Positions 1-7,920 are shown, counted from the first letter of the stretch. The stretch is DNA of 13,782 nt from DAOSVX01 sp035379765 (GCA_035379765.1 DAOSVX010000016.1:1-13782); one strand, 5' to 3'. Made by a program: numbers and translations. The notes: generated by a model from the sequence alone, not told the origin.

Positions 1-604
1 TTATTAGTTTCTTTCTTGGTAATAATCTTAATATCTTTTGATAACTATCTTTTAAATAAAGAAAATATTTTTTATTTTCTTTTTTAGTTTTTAATACTGG
101 TCCAAATAATAAGTCTTCATAATGATATTTTTTATAACCTTTTTTAAGTAACATCGTAATATAGTATTTATTATTATCATAAATAACTATTTCATCTTGA
201 ATATAAAAGTTGATCTTTTCTAAAAACTTTCTTAGTGCATAATGATTATTATTAGCTTGAATAATTATTTTAGCAATGTTTTTTAATTTTATTTTATTTT
301 TTAAAATATCTATTATACTGTAAGAACCTAGTCCTGAGATAATAATAGTATCAATATGAGAATCATTTATACTATCTAACCCATTTCCTAATATAGGGGT
401 TATTTTATCCTCCAGATGGTTATTTTTAATATTTAAAATAGCATTATCTAAAGCTTTAGGATTAATATCACTTACATAGCATTTAGCAATAATATTATTT
501 TTAACTAAATAAATATCTAATAAAGCATGATCACAACCAATATCAATTAAATTATCGTCGGAAGAAATAAAACTACTAATAGCTTTTAATCTTTTACTAA
601 TCAT
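1..604 (-). CDS. trmK: tRNA (adenine22-N1)-methyltransferase TrmK, 3' end missing
   Basis: SAM-dependent methyltransferase of the TrmK family, which makes m1A at position 22 of some bacterial tRNAs. The reading frame runs about 201 codons from ATG at 604 and leaves the window at base 1, so the C-terminus is not visible; family members are usually about 225-240 residues. Visible motifs are the SAM-binding loop LIDIGCDHALLDIYL (about residues 19-33), SDINPKALDNA (about 45-55), and ISGLG followed by IIIQANNNHYALRKFL, which matches the family's LQPN-x-LR segment. The second glycine of the usual AGMGG appears as GLGS. The start overlaps the rpoD stop by one base (TAATG), so translation is probably coupled. 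The order dnaG-rpoD-trmK is common in Firmicutes and supports the call. Confidence 0.87.
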   Translation of the reverse strand, partial: MISKRLKAISSFISSDDNLIDIGCDHALLDIYLVKNNIIAKCYVSDINPKALDNAILNIKNNHLEDKITPILGNGLDSINDSHIDTIIISGLGSYSIIDILKNKIKLKNIAKIIIQANNNHYALRKFLEKINFYIQDEIVIYDNNKYYITMLLKKGYKKYHYEDLLFGPVLKTKKENKKYFLYLKDSYQKILRLLPRKKLI

Positions 605-1704
605 TAATCGATTAAGAAGTCCTTTAACTTCTTAGCACGAGAAGGATGACGAAGTTTTCTTAAAGCTTTAGCTTCTATTTGTCTTATTCTTTCTCTCGTA
701 ACATTAAATCTCTTACCAACTTCTTCTAAAGTATGACAGGTACCATCTATAAGCCCAAAACGCAATTCTAAGACTTCTTGTTCTCTTTCTTGAAGAGTTA
801 ATAAAACACTTTTTATTTCTTCTTTTAAAATTTCATTTGTCGCATAATCTTCTGGACTCATATTTCTTTCATCAGGAACAAAATCTCCTAAATGAGAATC
901 TTCTTCTTCCCCTATAGGGGTTTCTAATGAAACAGGGTCTTGACTAATCTTGATTATTTCATTTACTTTTTCAACGGTAATACCCATTCTTTCGGCTATT
1001 TCTTCTTCACTAGGCTCTCTATTTAATTCTAGAGTCATTTGGCGTTGAATACGAGCCATTTTATTAATAGTTTCGACCATATGAACAGGAACTCTAATAG
1101 TTCTGGCTTGATCTGCTAAAGCTCTGGTAATAGCTTGTCTTATCCACCAAGTAGCATAAGTAGAAAACTTATAACCTTTATCATAATCAAACTTTTCGAC
1201 TGCTTTCATTAAACCAATATTACCTTCTTGAATTAAATCTAGGAAAAGAAGACCTCTACCAACATATCTTTTAGCAATTGATACAACTAAACGTAGATTA
1301 GATTCGGCCAGTAATCTTTTAGCCTCTTCATCACCATTAGCTACTCTAATAGATAAAGTTAGTTCTTCCTCGCCAGAAAGTAAACTAATACGACCTATTT
1401 CTTTTAAATACATTCTAACTGGATCATTAATAGTTATATCTTTAGCAATGGTATCATTATCTAATATTAAAGGATGATCATCTTTTTTAGTTGTACCTCC
1501 ACCAGCTTCTTCATCTTCTTCAGTAGCCATTACTGTTATATTATTTTCCACAAATAAATTATATAGTTCATCCAAAGAATCACTATCTAAATCTAATCCC
1601 GAAACTACATCAGCTAATTCTTTAAAAGTAATAAAACCTTTTTTCTTACCTTTTTTGAGTAAATCTTTTTTTCTTTCTTCAAACGTTTTTATTTCGTTAA
1701 TCAT
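604..1704 (-). CDS. rpoD: Primary (housekeeping) RNA polymerase sigma factor RpoD/SigA
   Basis: Principal sigma-70 factor, 366 residues, close to the size of Bacillus SigA. Region 1.1 covers about residues 1-60 (helical GFITFKELADVV). An acidic/Gly linker at 61-75 follows. Region 1.2 starts near NDPVRMYLKEIG (93-104). Region 2 spans about 137-210 and includes LRLVVSIAKRYVGRG, DLIQEGNIGLMKAVEKFD and the -10 recognition helix YATWWIRQAITRA. Region 3 is about 211-290. Region 4 ends with the -35 helix-turn-helix TLEEVGKRFNVTRERIRQIE (about 335-354). The long non-conserved insert of proteobacterial RpoD is absent. Its ATG overlaps the dnaG stop in an ATGA, and an AGAGGAAG ribosome site lies inside dnaG. 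Its product should read the TTGACA/TATAAT promoters seen elsewhere in this window. The call is secure. Confidence 0.98.
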   Translation of the reverse strand: MINEIKTFEERKKDLLKKGKKKGFITFKELADVVSGLDLDSDSLDELYNLFVENNITVMATEEDEEAGGGTTKKDDHPLILDNDTIAKDITINDPVRMYLKEIGRISLLSGEEELTLSIRVANGDEEAKRLLAESNLRLVVSIAKRYVGRGLLFLDLIQEGNIGLMKAVEKFDYDKGYKFSTYATWWIRQAITRALADQARTIRVPVHMVETINKMARIQRQMTLELNREPSEEEIAERMGITVEKVNEIIKISQDPVSLETPIGEEEDSHLGDFVPDERNMSPEDYATNEILKEEIKSVLLTLQEREQEVLELRFGLIDGTCHTLEEVGKRFNVTRERIRQIEAKALRKLRHPSRAKKLKDFLID

Positions 1705-3449
1705 TTTTCTTCCTCTTTCTTTATATTAGCTATTTTAGTTAATATTTCTACTTTTTTATTTATATCCATTTCTTTTTTTAGTTCTTCTTTTAATTTAGCT
1801 ATTCTTTCTTTACACATATATTCTTTAATAATATTTATGTATAAAGTCATTTCATCATCTAGGAAAGTTTCATCATCATTTTCATTTACTATTCTTAGAA
1901 CCATTTTAGACATTTCTTCTTTAGAACTAATAAAGGAGATAAAGTCAGCTTCGTTAATAGTTTTATTTAATTCATAAAAATAAAGTATTTCATTTATAAT
2001 ATTACGATAATTAGTAAATGGTACAAACCCTAGTTGACGTTTATACATTTTTATGTAAGTTGGACTATTCATCATATAGAAAATTAATCTTTCACTGGCT
2101 TTTTGATACTTATCTTTTCTAATAGTTGGTTCTTTTTTAGTAACTGGTTTAGATTCAACTTTTATTTTAGCCATTTCTCCTAGTTTACTTTTAAGTATTT
2201 CGATATCAATATCATAATCTTTACTTAATTTATTAATGGTTATTTCTCTTAATATTTCATCTTTCTCATTTTTTAAAGTGTCTAACACTTCATTTATATA
2301 ATTAGATAAATCAACTGAGTTAGCTAAATCTTTATTGTTTTTTAAATACATTAATTTAAAATCAAAATATTTAACTAAATTATTTAAATTGTCTTGAAAA
2401 GCTTCTTTACCAAATAATTTAATATATTCATCAGGGTCTTTTGCTTTACTTAGACGAATAACATAAACTTCTAAATTGTTTTTTTCTAAAACTTCACCTA
2501 ATTTATAAGTAGCTTCTAAACCAGGATTATCATTATCTAAACAAAGAATTATTTTAGCTTTTAGTTTCTTTAAAAGTCCTATTTGTTCTTTAGTTAAACT
2601 AGTCCCTCCAGTTGCCACCACATTTTTAAAGCCTTCACTATAAAGCCTAATAGCATCCATTTGGCCTTCCACTAAAATAATATTTTTTGCTTGTTTAACA
2701 AATTCTTTAGCTAAAAAATAATTATACAAATTATCGCCTTTTTTAAATATAACTGTTTCTTTAGTATTAATGTACTTAGGAGTCTTTTCATTACGATATA
2801 TTCTTCCCGTAAAACCAATTACATTACCATTTATATCATGTAAAGGAATAATAATTCTGCCTGATAATTGGTCAAAAGAATCACTGGTTGCTTTACTAAT
2901 AAGTCCTAAATCAAATAAAACTTTAGGGGGATAACCTTTTTTGATTAAAATACTCTTTAAGCCATCTTTAGTATCTAAAGATAAACCAATTTGAAAATCA
3001 TCTATTACTTCTTCGCTAAATCCTCTATTTAATAAATATTTCTTAGCTTCTAAACCATTTTTAGTTCTTAAATTATTTTGATAATACTTAGAAGCCATAT
3101 CCATAACTTCATAACATTTTTGATACTTGGTATCTTTTTTTGGCTTAGATATTGTTTGGGAAAGAGTAATACCTGCTTTATTAGCTACTATACCTACTGC
3201 TTCAATAAAAGAAACATTTTCATAATCTTGCACAAAAGTAAAAACATTCCCACTAGCTCCACAAGTAAAACATTTATATATTTGTTTTTCGCCACTGACA
3301 CTCATACTAGGAGTATGATCATCATGAAAAGGACAAACACCAAAATAATTCTTACCTTTTTTAGTTAAAGGAATATAACTACCTACAATATCAATAATAT
3401 CTACCGAAGATCTTATTTTATTAATCTCTTCTTGGTCAATATAGCTCAT
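1701..3449 (-). CDS. dnaG: DNA primase DnaG
   Basis: Replicative primase, 582 residues, which makes RNA primers on the lagging strand with the replicative helicase. The N-terminal CHC2 zinc-binding domain shows C39, H42, C60 and C63 (CPFHDDHTPS ... YKCFTCGASGN). The RNA polymerase core has the basic motifs GRIIIP (197-202) and GFTGR (212-216). The TOPRIM domain has EGQMD (261-265, catalytic Glu261) and DNDNPG (305-310), with KDPDEYI at about 337-343. The region after about 440 is the poorly conserved helicase-interaction domain, with a Lys/Glu-rich end. The ATG at 3449 has an AAGAGGG ribosome site at 3456-3462. It is first in the dnaG-rpoD-trmK operon and overlaps rpoD by four bases. Confidence 0.97.
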   Translation of the reverse strand: MSYIDQEEINKIRSSVDIIDIVGSYIPLTKKGKNYFGVCPFHDDHTPSMSVSGEKQIYKCFTCGASGNVFTFVQDYENVSFIEAVGIVANKAGITLSQTISKPKKDTKYQKCYEVMDMASKYYQNNLRTKNGLEAKKYLLNRGFSEEVIDDFQIGLSLDTKDGLKSILIKKGYPPKVLFDLGLISKATSDSFDQLSGRIIIPLHDINGNVIGFTGRIYRNEKTPKYINTKETVIFKKGDNLYNYFLAKEFVKQAKNIILVEGQMDAIRLYSEGFKNVVATGGTSLTKEQIGLLKKLKAKIILCLDNDNPGLEATYKLGEVLEKNNLEVYVIRLSKAKDPDEYIKLFGKEAFQDNLNNLVKYFDFKLMYLKNNKDLANSVDLSNYINEVLDTLKNEKDEILREITINKLSKDYDIDIEILKSKLGEMAKIKVESKPVTKKEPTIRKDKYQKASERLIFYMMNSPTYIKMYKRQLGFVPFTNYRNIINEILYFYELNKTINEADFISFISSKEEMSKMVLRIVNENDDETFLDDEMTLYINIIKEYMCKERIAKLKEELKKEMDINKKVEILTKIANIKKEEEK

Positions 3450-3479
3450 ATTTTACCCTCTTAATTAATATATACGCTA

Positions 3480-3488
3480 TTTATACCA
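3480..3488 (-). promoter_or_regulatory. Probable extended -10 promoter of the dnaG-rpoD-trmK operon
   Basis: The minus strand reads TGGTATAAAT, an extended -10 (TG-n-TATAAA), 30 bases before the dnaG ATG, giving a predicted leader of about 23 nt. I see no good -35 hexamer at the usual spacing. A second A/T box nearer the gene (TATATT) is an alternative. Confidence 0.45.
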
Positions 3489-3518
3489 AATTTCCTTTTT
3501 TTAAAGTGAAATTTTAAC

Positions 3519-3556
3519 AAAAAAAGCTATTTTTTTCACAAAAATTAGCTTTTTTA
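3519..3556 (-). terminator. Intrinsic terminator of uvrC
   Basis: On the minus strand AAAAAAGCTA (3555-3546) pairs with TAGCTTTTTT (3529-3520). An inner A/T stem adds pairs around a TCAC-side loop. The stem starts at the uvrC stop codon itself and ends in a run of seven T, as expected of a rho-independent terminator. It separates uvrC from the dnaG operon. Confidence 0.8.
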
Positions 3557-5314
3557 ATAATTTTCCAAGTATTCTTTTAAATTTTCAGCTACTTTCAAAG
3601 GAATTATTTTAACTAAGTCTTCTATACTAGCTTCTTTTATTTTAGCTAAACTACCATATTTTTTAAGTAAAGCTTTTTTTCTTTCGGGACCGATATTAGG
3701 AATATTATCTAAAATACTACTAATGCTTCCTTTACTTCTAATCTGACGATGATAACTAATCGTAAAACGATGAACTTCATCTTGAATATTAGTTAGATAA
3801 TAAAATAAATTACTGTCTGTAAGAAGAGCAATACTTTCTAAAGTATCACCATCTATTAGTTCACTAGTTTTATGTTTATCATTTTTCTTTAAACCACAGA
3901 CTTTAATATCTAAATGTAAGCTATCTAATACTTCCTTACAAGCGTTTATTTGATTAATACCACCATCAACTAAAATTAAATCTGGTAATTCTAATTTTTC
4001 CAATAAAGCCTTATAATATCTTCGATAAATTACTTCTTTCATAATATTATAATCATCAGGCTTTTCTAAACATATTTTATATTTACGATAATCTTTTTTA
4101 GAGGGCAGACCATTTTTATAAACTACCATCGCACTAACTGAATAATTACCAAATAAATTAGAATTATCAAAAATATCTATTCTATCTAAAGAAGTTAATT
4201 TTAATACTTCTTTTAATTCTTGATTGGCTTTTTCCGTTTTATTTTCATCTTTTTTAATGATTTCAAACTTATTAATAAGATTTATCTTCGCATTTTTATA
4301 AGCCATATCTAACAATTTCTTTTTATCACCTTTTAAAGGTTTTATAATTTTGGCATTTAATATTTCTTTTAATAATAAACTATTTAGCTTTTGATTAATT
4401 ATAATCATTTTTGGTATTTCGTGTTTTTGATAAAACAAACTTAGTAAATATTCTATATTTTCTAATTCATCATTAATAACTGGTAATATATCACTATAAT
4501 TACCAACTATCTTAGAATTTCTAATAAAGAATATCTCTATACTAATATAACCTTTATCAAAGTAATAATTAATAACATCGGCTTCTTTTAAAGATAATAC
4601 TTCTACTCTTTGTTTAGCCAGTAAAATATTCATATAATCTAATTCTTCTTTTAACTCTTTAGCTACTTCATAATTTAAATTATTACTATGAAACTTTATT
4701 CTTTCTAATATTTTATCTTTAATTAATTTATCATTACCTTTTAAAAAACTAGTAATCTCTTTAATCATATCTTCTATCTTTTTATCACTTATTTGATTAA
4801 CACAATAACCTAAACATTCGCCAATATGATAATATAAACATACTTCTTTTGGGTTACCTGAACACTTTTTTAATGGATATAACCTATTTAATAACTTAAC
4901 CATTCGCCTGGCAGCATAAACATTTTGAAAAGGTCCAAAAAGTAAATTGTTTTTACTCTTCTTTACTTTTAAATATCTAACTACGGATAATTTAGGATAG
5001 GGCTTTTTAACTAATTCAATATAAGGGTAACTCTTATCATCTTTAAGTAAGATATTATATTTAGGATCATACTTTTTAATTAAATTTAATTCTAAAATAA
5101 AAGCTTCTAACTCCGAGTTAGTAACAATATAAGAAAAATCATCTATTTCACTGACCATTTTCTTAGTTTTACCAGTTTGTTTATTATTAAAATAACTAGA
5201 AACTCTATTACGTAAATCTTTCGCTTTACCAACATAAATTATCGTTCCATTTTTATTTTTCATTTGATAACTACCTGGTAAATGAGGGATTAAATCAATT
5301 TTACTTTTTAACAT
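3554..5314 (-). CDS. uvrC: UvrABC nucleotide excision repair subunit C
   Basis: UvrC makes the 3' and 5' incisions around bulky DNA lesions after UvrAB loading. The N-terminal GIY-YIG nuclease is visible as PGSYQM ... IIYVGKAKDLRNRV (about residues 13-38); the usual GVY is GSY here. A four-Cys cluster follows (about C151, C159, C167, C171, with CLYYHIGECLGYC), the conserved Cys region of UvrC. The UVR helix pair for UvrB binding is about 200-232. The RNase H-like 5' nuclease has FDNSNLFGNYSVSAMVV, ILVDGGINQ and DEVHRFTISYHR. The C-terminus carries a helix-hairpin-helix (IPNIGPERKKALLKKYGS). I choose ATG at 5314 (586 residues) over an in-frame GTG at 5323, because that GTG is part of the ribosome site GGGTGGT (5325-5319). 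Confidence 0.96.
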   Translation of the reverse strand: MLKSKIDLIPHLPGSYQMKNKNGTIIYVGKAKDLRNRVSSYFNNKQTGKTKKMVSEIDDFSYIVTNSELEAFILELNLIKKYDPKYNILLKDDKSYPYIELVKKPYPKLSVVRYLKVKKSKNNLLFGPFQNVYAARRMVKLLNRLYPLKKCSGNPKEVCLYYHIGECLGYCVNQISDKKIEDMIKEITSFLKGNDKLIKDKILERIKFHSNNLNYEVAKELKEELDYMNILLAKQRVEVLSLKEADVINYYFDKGYISIEIFFIRNSKIVGNYSDILPVINDELENIEYLLSLFYQKHEIPKMIIINQKLNSLLLKEILNAKIIKPLKGDKKKLLDMAYKNAKINLINKFEIIKKDENKTEKANQELKEVLKLTSLDRIDIFDNSNLFGNYSVSAMVVYKNGLPSKKDYRKYKICLEKPDDYNIMKEVIYRRYYKALLEKLELPDLILVDGGINQINACKEVLDSLHLDIKVCGLKKNDKHKTSELIDGDTLESIALLTDSNLFYYLTNIQDEVHRFTISYHRQIRSKGSISSILDNIPNIGPERKKALLKKYGSLAKIKEASIEDLVKIIPLKVAENLKEYLENY

Positions 5315-5334
5315 AATTACCACCCATCAAAAAC

Positions 5335-5364
5335 ATTATACTATATTATTAGTAGTTTTTTTAA
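5335..5364 (-). promoter_or_regulatory. Promoter of uvrC
   Basis: A perfect TATAAT lies at 5340-5335 on the minus strand, 20 bases before the chosen ATG. The best -35 candidate, TTAAAA at 5364-5359 with 18-base spacing, is weak. Predicted leader is about 14 nt and begins just before the GGGTGGT ribosome site. It overlaps the divergent yigZ promoter. Confidence 0.6.
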
Positions 5365-5370
5365 TATAAT
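5342..5370 (+). promoter_or_regulatory. Promoter of the YigZ-family gene
   Basis: A perfect TATAAT lies at 5365-5370, 16 bases before the ATG at 5387. No clear -35 is present (TATATT at 5342-5347 is at 17-base spacing). Transcription starting 6-8 bases downstream would begin at or inside the GGTG ribosome site at 5377-5380, leaving a leader of about 10 nt. Confidence 0.55.
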
Positions 5371-5386
5371 TAGAGTGGTGAAAAAA

Positions 5387-5734
5387 ATGAAATTAATTAA
5401 AACTAATACTTTAGAAATCAAAAAATCAAAATTTATCTCTTACTATTATCAAATTGATAACAAAGAAGAAGTAAAAGATATTTTAAATACGATCAAAAAA
5501 GAACATCGTAAAGCTAAACACTTCCCTTACGCTTATAAAATAGATAACTTAATTAAAAAAAGTGATGATAAAGAACCATCTAATACAGCTGGTACTCCCA
5601 TCCTTTATATAATTGAACAAAATAATTTAAATAACTCTTTAATAGTTATTGTTAGATACTTTGGTGGTATTAAACTAGGTGTAGGTGGCTTATATAGAGC
5701 TTATTTAGGAAGCGCTAAAGAAGTTATAAAATAA
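5387..5734 (+). CDS. YigZ/IMPACT-family protein, N-terminal (UPF0029) domain only
   Basis: A 115-residue protein matching the N-terminal domain of the YigZ/YvyE/IMPACT family. Hallmarks are IKKSKFISYYYQID near the start, KHFPYAYKI, the DDKEPSNTAGTPIL motif, and IVIVRYFGGIKLGVGGLYRAYLG near the end. Family members of this type usually have about 200 residues, with a second ferredoxin-like domain (DUF1949). Here the frame stops right after the first domain (AKEVIK), and no remnant of the second can lie downstream because a convergent gene begins one base later. Biochemical function in bacteria is poorly defined; eukaryotic IMPACT acts in Gcn2 regulation. I choose ATG at 5387; the upstream in-frame GTG codons at 5375 and 5378 are part of the ribosome site GAGTGGTG. 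Confidence 0.85.
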   Translation: MKLIKTNTLEIKKSKFISYYYQIDNKEEVKDILNTIKKEHRKAKHFPYAYKIDNLIKKSDDKEPSNTAGTPILYIIEQNNLNNSLIVIVRYFGGIKLGVGGLYRAYLGSAKEVIK

Positions 5735-5735
5735 A

Positions 5736-6398
5736 TTAATTAGTTTCTTTTAAATTAAATATTGCTTCATAACTATATGTGCAACCCACTCCTAAACAAA
5801 TGGCAAATAGCCATTCTTCCATTGGAACTTTTAACCAAACAATATTACTTATATTCTGGAGTAAAAAATGATTAATAATTGCATCTGGGTATATTAGTAT
5901 TATTAAATTATAAACAAATAATGTTATAAACAAACTAATTAAAGAAGTTAGTATTACATTAATTATTTTGCCTTTTACTTTTTTATAAGAAATAACACCT
6001 ATTAATAAAGGCACAAAAGATAAAATATATATATAATTAATTTTTAAAACATTAACAAATATTATAAATGATAAAAGTAAAATAATTGAATAAATGGCTG
6101 TTAATTTAATATTTAATTTGCATTTACCTACTAATTTGGTTTTATTTAATGAATTTGCTACACCTGTAATCATCCCCGCAAAAAGAAAACCATATAAAAA
6201 ATCTTCTATATGAAAATTAGTAATTAAATAAGTTGGATTCCAATAATTAAAATAGATATAACTAAAACATACAGCCATAATTCCAAAGCCTAAACCAGAA
6301 ACCATCATTTTTATGCGAATGCTTTTATCATTTTTAATATAAAAATATATAGTAAAAGGCAAAACAAATAACAAACCCCATGAATAAAAATATTCCAT
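5736..6398 (-). CDS. Polytopic membrane protein resembling lycopene cyclase-domain proteins
   Basis: A 220-residue integral membrane protein with about seven hydrophobic segments (roughly residues 5-20, 32-50, 66-82, 100-118, 121-136, 147-169, 192-208). Two similar acidic motifs open helices in the two halves: HIEDFLYGFLFAG (63-75) and VPMEEWLFAICLGVG (191-205). A P-x-E-E motif at a helix start, repeated twice in a seven-helix protein, is typical of the CrtYc/CrtYd-type lycopene cyclase domain family, so I suggest membership of that superfamily. No carotenoid genes are in view, and the true substrate is unknown. It faces the YigZ-family gene convergently with a one-base gap. The ATG has a GTGGTGAT ribosome site (6409-6402) and its own promoter. 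Confidence 0.6.
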   Translation of the reverse strand: MEYFYSWGLLFVLPFTIYFYIKNDKSIRIKMMVSGLGFGIMAVCFSYIYFNYWNPTYLITNFHIEDFLYGFLFAGMITGVANSLNKTKLVGKCKLNIKLTAIYSIILLLSFIIFVNVLKINYIYILSFVPLLIGVISYKKVKGKIINVILTSLISLFITLFVYNLIILIYPDAIINHFLLQNISNIVWLKVPMEEWLFAICLGVGCTYSYEAIFNLKETN

Positions 6399-6415
6399 AC
6401 TATCACCACAAAAAA

Positions 6416-6424
6416 ATTATATCA
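6416..6424 (-). promoter_or_regulatory. Extended -10 promoter of the membrane protein gene
   Basis: The minus strand reads TGATATAAT: a TG-n extension plus a perfect TATAAT (6421-6416), 17 bases before the ATG. No recognisable -35 is present, as is common for extended -10 promoters. The predicted leader is about 10 nt. Confidence 0.6.
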
Positions 6425-6438
6425 TAATTTTTAGTTGG

Positions 6439-6475
6439 ATTTTAAAAAGCTTAGCAAAGCTAAACTTTTTAAAAT
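6439..6475 (-). terminator. Long hairpin terminator after the zinc-ribbon gene
   Basis: A 17-base inverted repeat (6439-6455 against 6459-6475) with a 3-base loop. The single imperfect pair is G-U when read on the minus strand but A-C on the plus strand, which favours a minus-strand RNA. The core AGTTTAGC-TTT-GCTAAGCTTTTT includes its own T run. It lies about 10 bases after the zinc-ribbon stop codon. Confidence 0.75.
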
Positions 6476-6485
6476 GTTGTAAATG

Positions 6486-6626
6486 TTATTGTACTTTTGT
6501 ATAATTTGTCCCATTACATTTAGGACAAGGTGGTAATTTGTCTGTTGTATCGTCCAATCTAACTCTGCATCCACAATTATTGCAAATATACAATCCTTTA
6601 CCAGGTTCTTCTCCAGTTCTTGGCAT
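6486..6626 (-). CDS. Small zinc-ribbon (rubredoxin-like) protein, 46 residues
   Basis: A short gene that is easily missed: ATG at 6626, TAA at 6488-6486. The protein begins MPRTGEEPGKGLYICNNCG, then CRVRLDDTTDKLPP and CPKCNGTNYTKVQ. Two CxxC pairs (C15/C18 and C34/C37, with an extra Cys at 20) form a zinc ribbon. Small stand-alone proteins starting MPRTGE.PGKG with this ribbon are common in Firmicutes; their function is unknown, with metal or redox sensing and protein contact both possible. The ribosome site AAAGGAG is 9 bases upstream. An out-of-frame ATG at 6631 sits between them and opens a 66-codon frame without protein-like features. It follows the glyA terminator with no clear promoter of its own, so read-through from glyA is likely. 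Confidence 0.85.
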   Translation of the reverse strand: MPRTGEEPGKGLYICNNCGCRVRLDDTTDKLPPCPKCNGTNYTKVQ

Positions 6627-6660
6627 AACATATTCTCCTTTCTTTTAAAAAATTAAACAT

Positions 6661-6687
6661 AAAAAGGCATTATTTAGATGCCTTTTT
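6661..6687 (-). terminator. Intrinsic terminator overlapping the glyA stop codon
   Basis: On the minus strand AAAAAGGCAT (6687-6678) pairs perfectly with ATGCCTTTTT (6670-6661) around a 7-base loop. The upstream arm encodes the last residues of glyA (KKAS) and the TAA stop lies at the loop/stem junction. The five T at the end complete a rho-independent terminator. Confidence 0.8.
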
Positions 6688-7878
6688 GTTTAATAGTTCT
6701 TTTACTTCTTTTTTTATTTCTGTTTTAGTTTTTTCTTTACATAGTGCTTCTGATATTAAAATAGCTATTTGTTTAAATTCTTTTTCTTTTAAACCTAAAG
6801 TAGTCATAGCTGGTGTACCTAGTCTAATACCACTAGCTTTTGATGGTGGTTCTTCATCAAAAGGAATAGCATTTTTATTACAAATAATATTAACTGATGT
6901 TAGTATATCTTCGGCTTCTTTACCAGTTAAACCACAAGATGATTTAACATCAACTAAAATTAAATGATTGTCAGTACCACCAGTTATAATTTTAAACCCT
7001 TGTTTTTTTAATTCTTCACTTAAAGCCCGAGCGTTTTTTAAAATTTGTTTTTGATAATCTATGAAATCTTTTTGTAAAGCTTCATAAAGGCACTGAGCTT
7101 TAGCTGCTATTACATGCATTAAAGGTCCACCTTGAATACCAGGAAAAACTGTTTTATTGACTCTTTTTATTATTTCTTCATCATTAGTTAAAATTATTCC
7201 TCCTCTAGGTCCTCTTAAAGTTTTATGAGTAGTAGAGGTAACTATATCAGCATATGGAAATGGTGATGGATGTAAATTAGTTGCTACAAGACCAGCTATA
7301 TGAGCTATATCAACCATTAAATAGGCATTAACTTTTTTAGCAATTTCACCAAATCTTTTAAAATCAATAATACGAGCATAAGCACTAGCTCCAGCTATTA
7401 TTAATTTAGGTTTCTCTTTTAAAGCTATTTTTTCTAATTCATCATAATCAATAAGGCCATCTTTATTAACTGCATAGTTTATTATTTCATAATCTTGCCC
7501 ACTAAAACTAATAGGATGACCATGAGTTAAATGCCCTCCATCAGATAGTTTCATACTTAGGATTTTATCACCATGATTAATTAATGCTCTAATAGCTGCC
7601 ATATTAGCGCTACTACCACTATGGGGCTGAACATTAGCGTATTTACATTTAAATAACTTGCAAGCATATTCGATAGCTAAGTTTTCTATGACATCAACAT
7701 TTTGACATCCGGCATAGTATCTTTTACCAGGATAGCCTTCCGCATATTTATTAGTAAATACTGATCCTTGGAGTTTTAAAATATCTTTGGATACATAGTT
7801 TTCACTAGCTATTAACATAATAGTATTTTGTTGCCTTGTCTTTTCTTTTTCTAAAGCTTGTTTTATTTTTTTATCCAT
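6670..7878 (-). CDS. glyA: Serine hydroxymethyltransferase GlyA
   Basis: Cytosolic PLP enzyme interconverting serine + tetrahydrofolate and glycine + methylene-tetrahydrofolate; 402 residues from ATG at 7878, near the family norm of about 410-420. Motifs include LIASENYVS (about 22-30), the YAEGYPGKRYYAGC segment (46-58), QPHSGSSANMAA (84-95), MVDIAHIAGL with the cofactor Asp (about D190), and the PLP lysine in STTHKTLRGPRGG (about K219). FPGIQGGP and IRLGTPAMTTLG are also conserved. The C-terminus is Lys/Glu-rich. I reject the in-frame GTG at 7887 as start because it belongs to the ribosome site AAGGGTGAT. The gene has its own promoter and a terminator that starts inside its 3' end. Confidence 0.97.
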   Translation of the reverse strand: MDKKIKQALEKEKTRQQNTIMLIASENYVSKDILKLQGSVFTNKYAEGYPGKRYYAGCQNVDVIENLAIEYACKLFKCKYANVQPHSGSSANMAAIRALINHGDKILSMKLSDGGHLTHGHPISFSGQDYEIINYAVNKDGLIDYDELEKIALKEKPKLIIAGASAYARIIDFKRFGEIAKKVNAYLMVDIAHIAGLVATNLHPSPFPYADIVTSTTHKTLRGPRGGIILTNDEEIIKRVNKTVFPGIQGGPLMHVIAAKAQCLYEALQKDFIDYQKQILKNARALSEELKKQGFKIITGGTDNHLILVDVKSSCGLTGKEAEDILTSVNIICNKNAIPFDEEPPSKASGIRLGTPAMTTLGLKEKEFKQIAILISEALCKEKTKTEIKKEVKELLNKKASK

Positions 7879-7898
7879 TTGTATCACCCTTCTTTTTT

Positions 7899-7904
7899 AT
7901 TATA
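7899..7904 (-). promoter_or_regulatory. Promoter of glyA (-10 box)
   Basis: A perfect TATAAT at 7904-7899 on the minus strand, 20 bases before the ATG at 7878. The -35 region is only A/T-rich (TTTTTT at 7927-7922) and overlaps the terminator of the preceding gene. The predicted leader is 12-14 nt. I see no riboswitch or operator. Confidence 0.55.
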
Positions 7905-7920
7905 TATTAAATTAGAAAAT

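Noticed and set aside
3078..3368. Plus-strand open frame of 96 codons opposite dnaG
   Set aside because: Antisense to conserved primase motifs including the zinc finger; no ribosome site or family resemblance.
6431..6631. 66-codon frame on the minus strand overlapping the zinc-ribbon gene
   Set aside because: It is a different frame over a recognisable two-CxxC protein, has no domain-like pattern and runs through the terminator hairpin.
6686..6967. Plus-strand open frame of 93 codons opposite glyA
   Set aside because: Antisense shadow of a conserved enzyme gene; composition follows the other strand.
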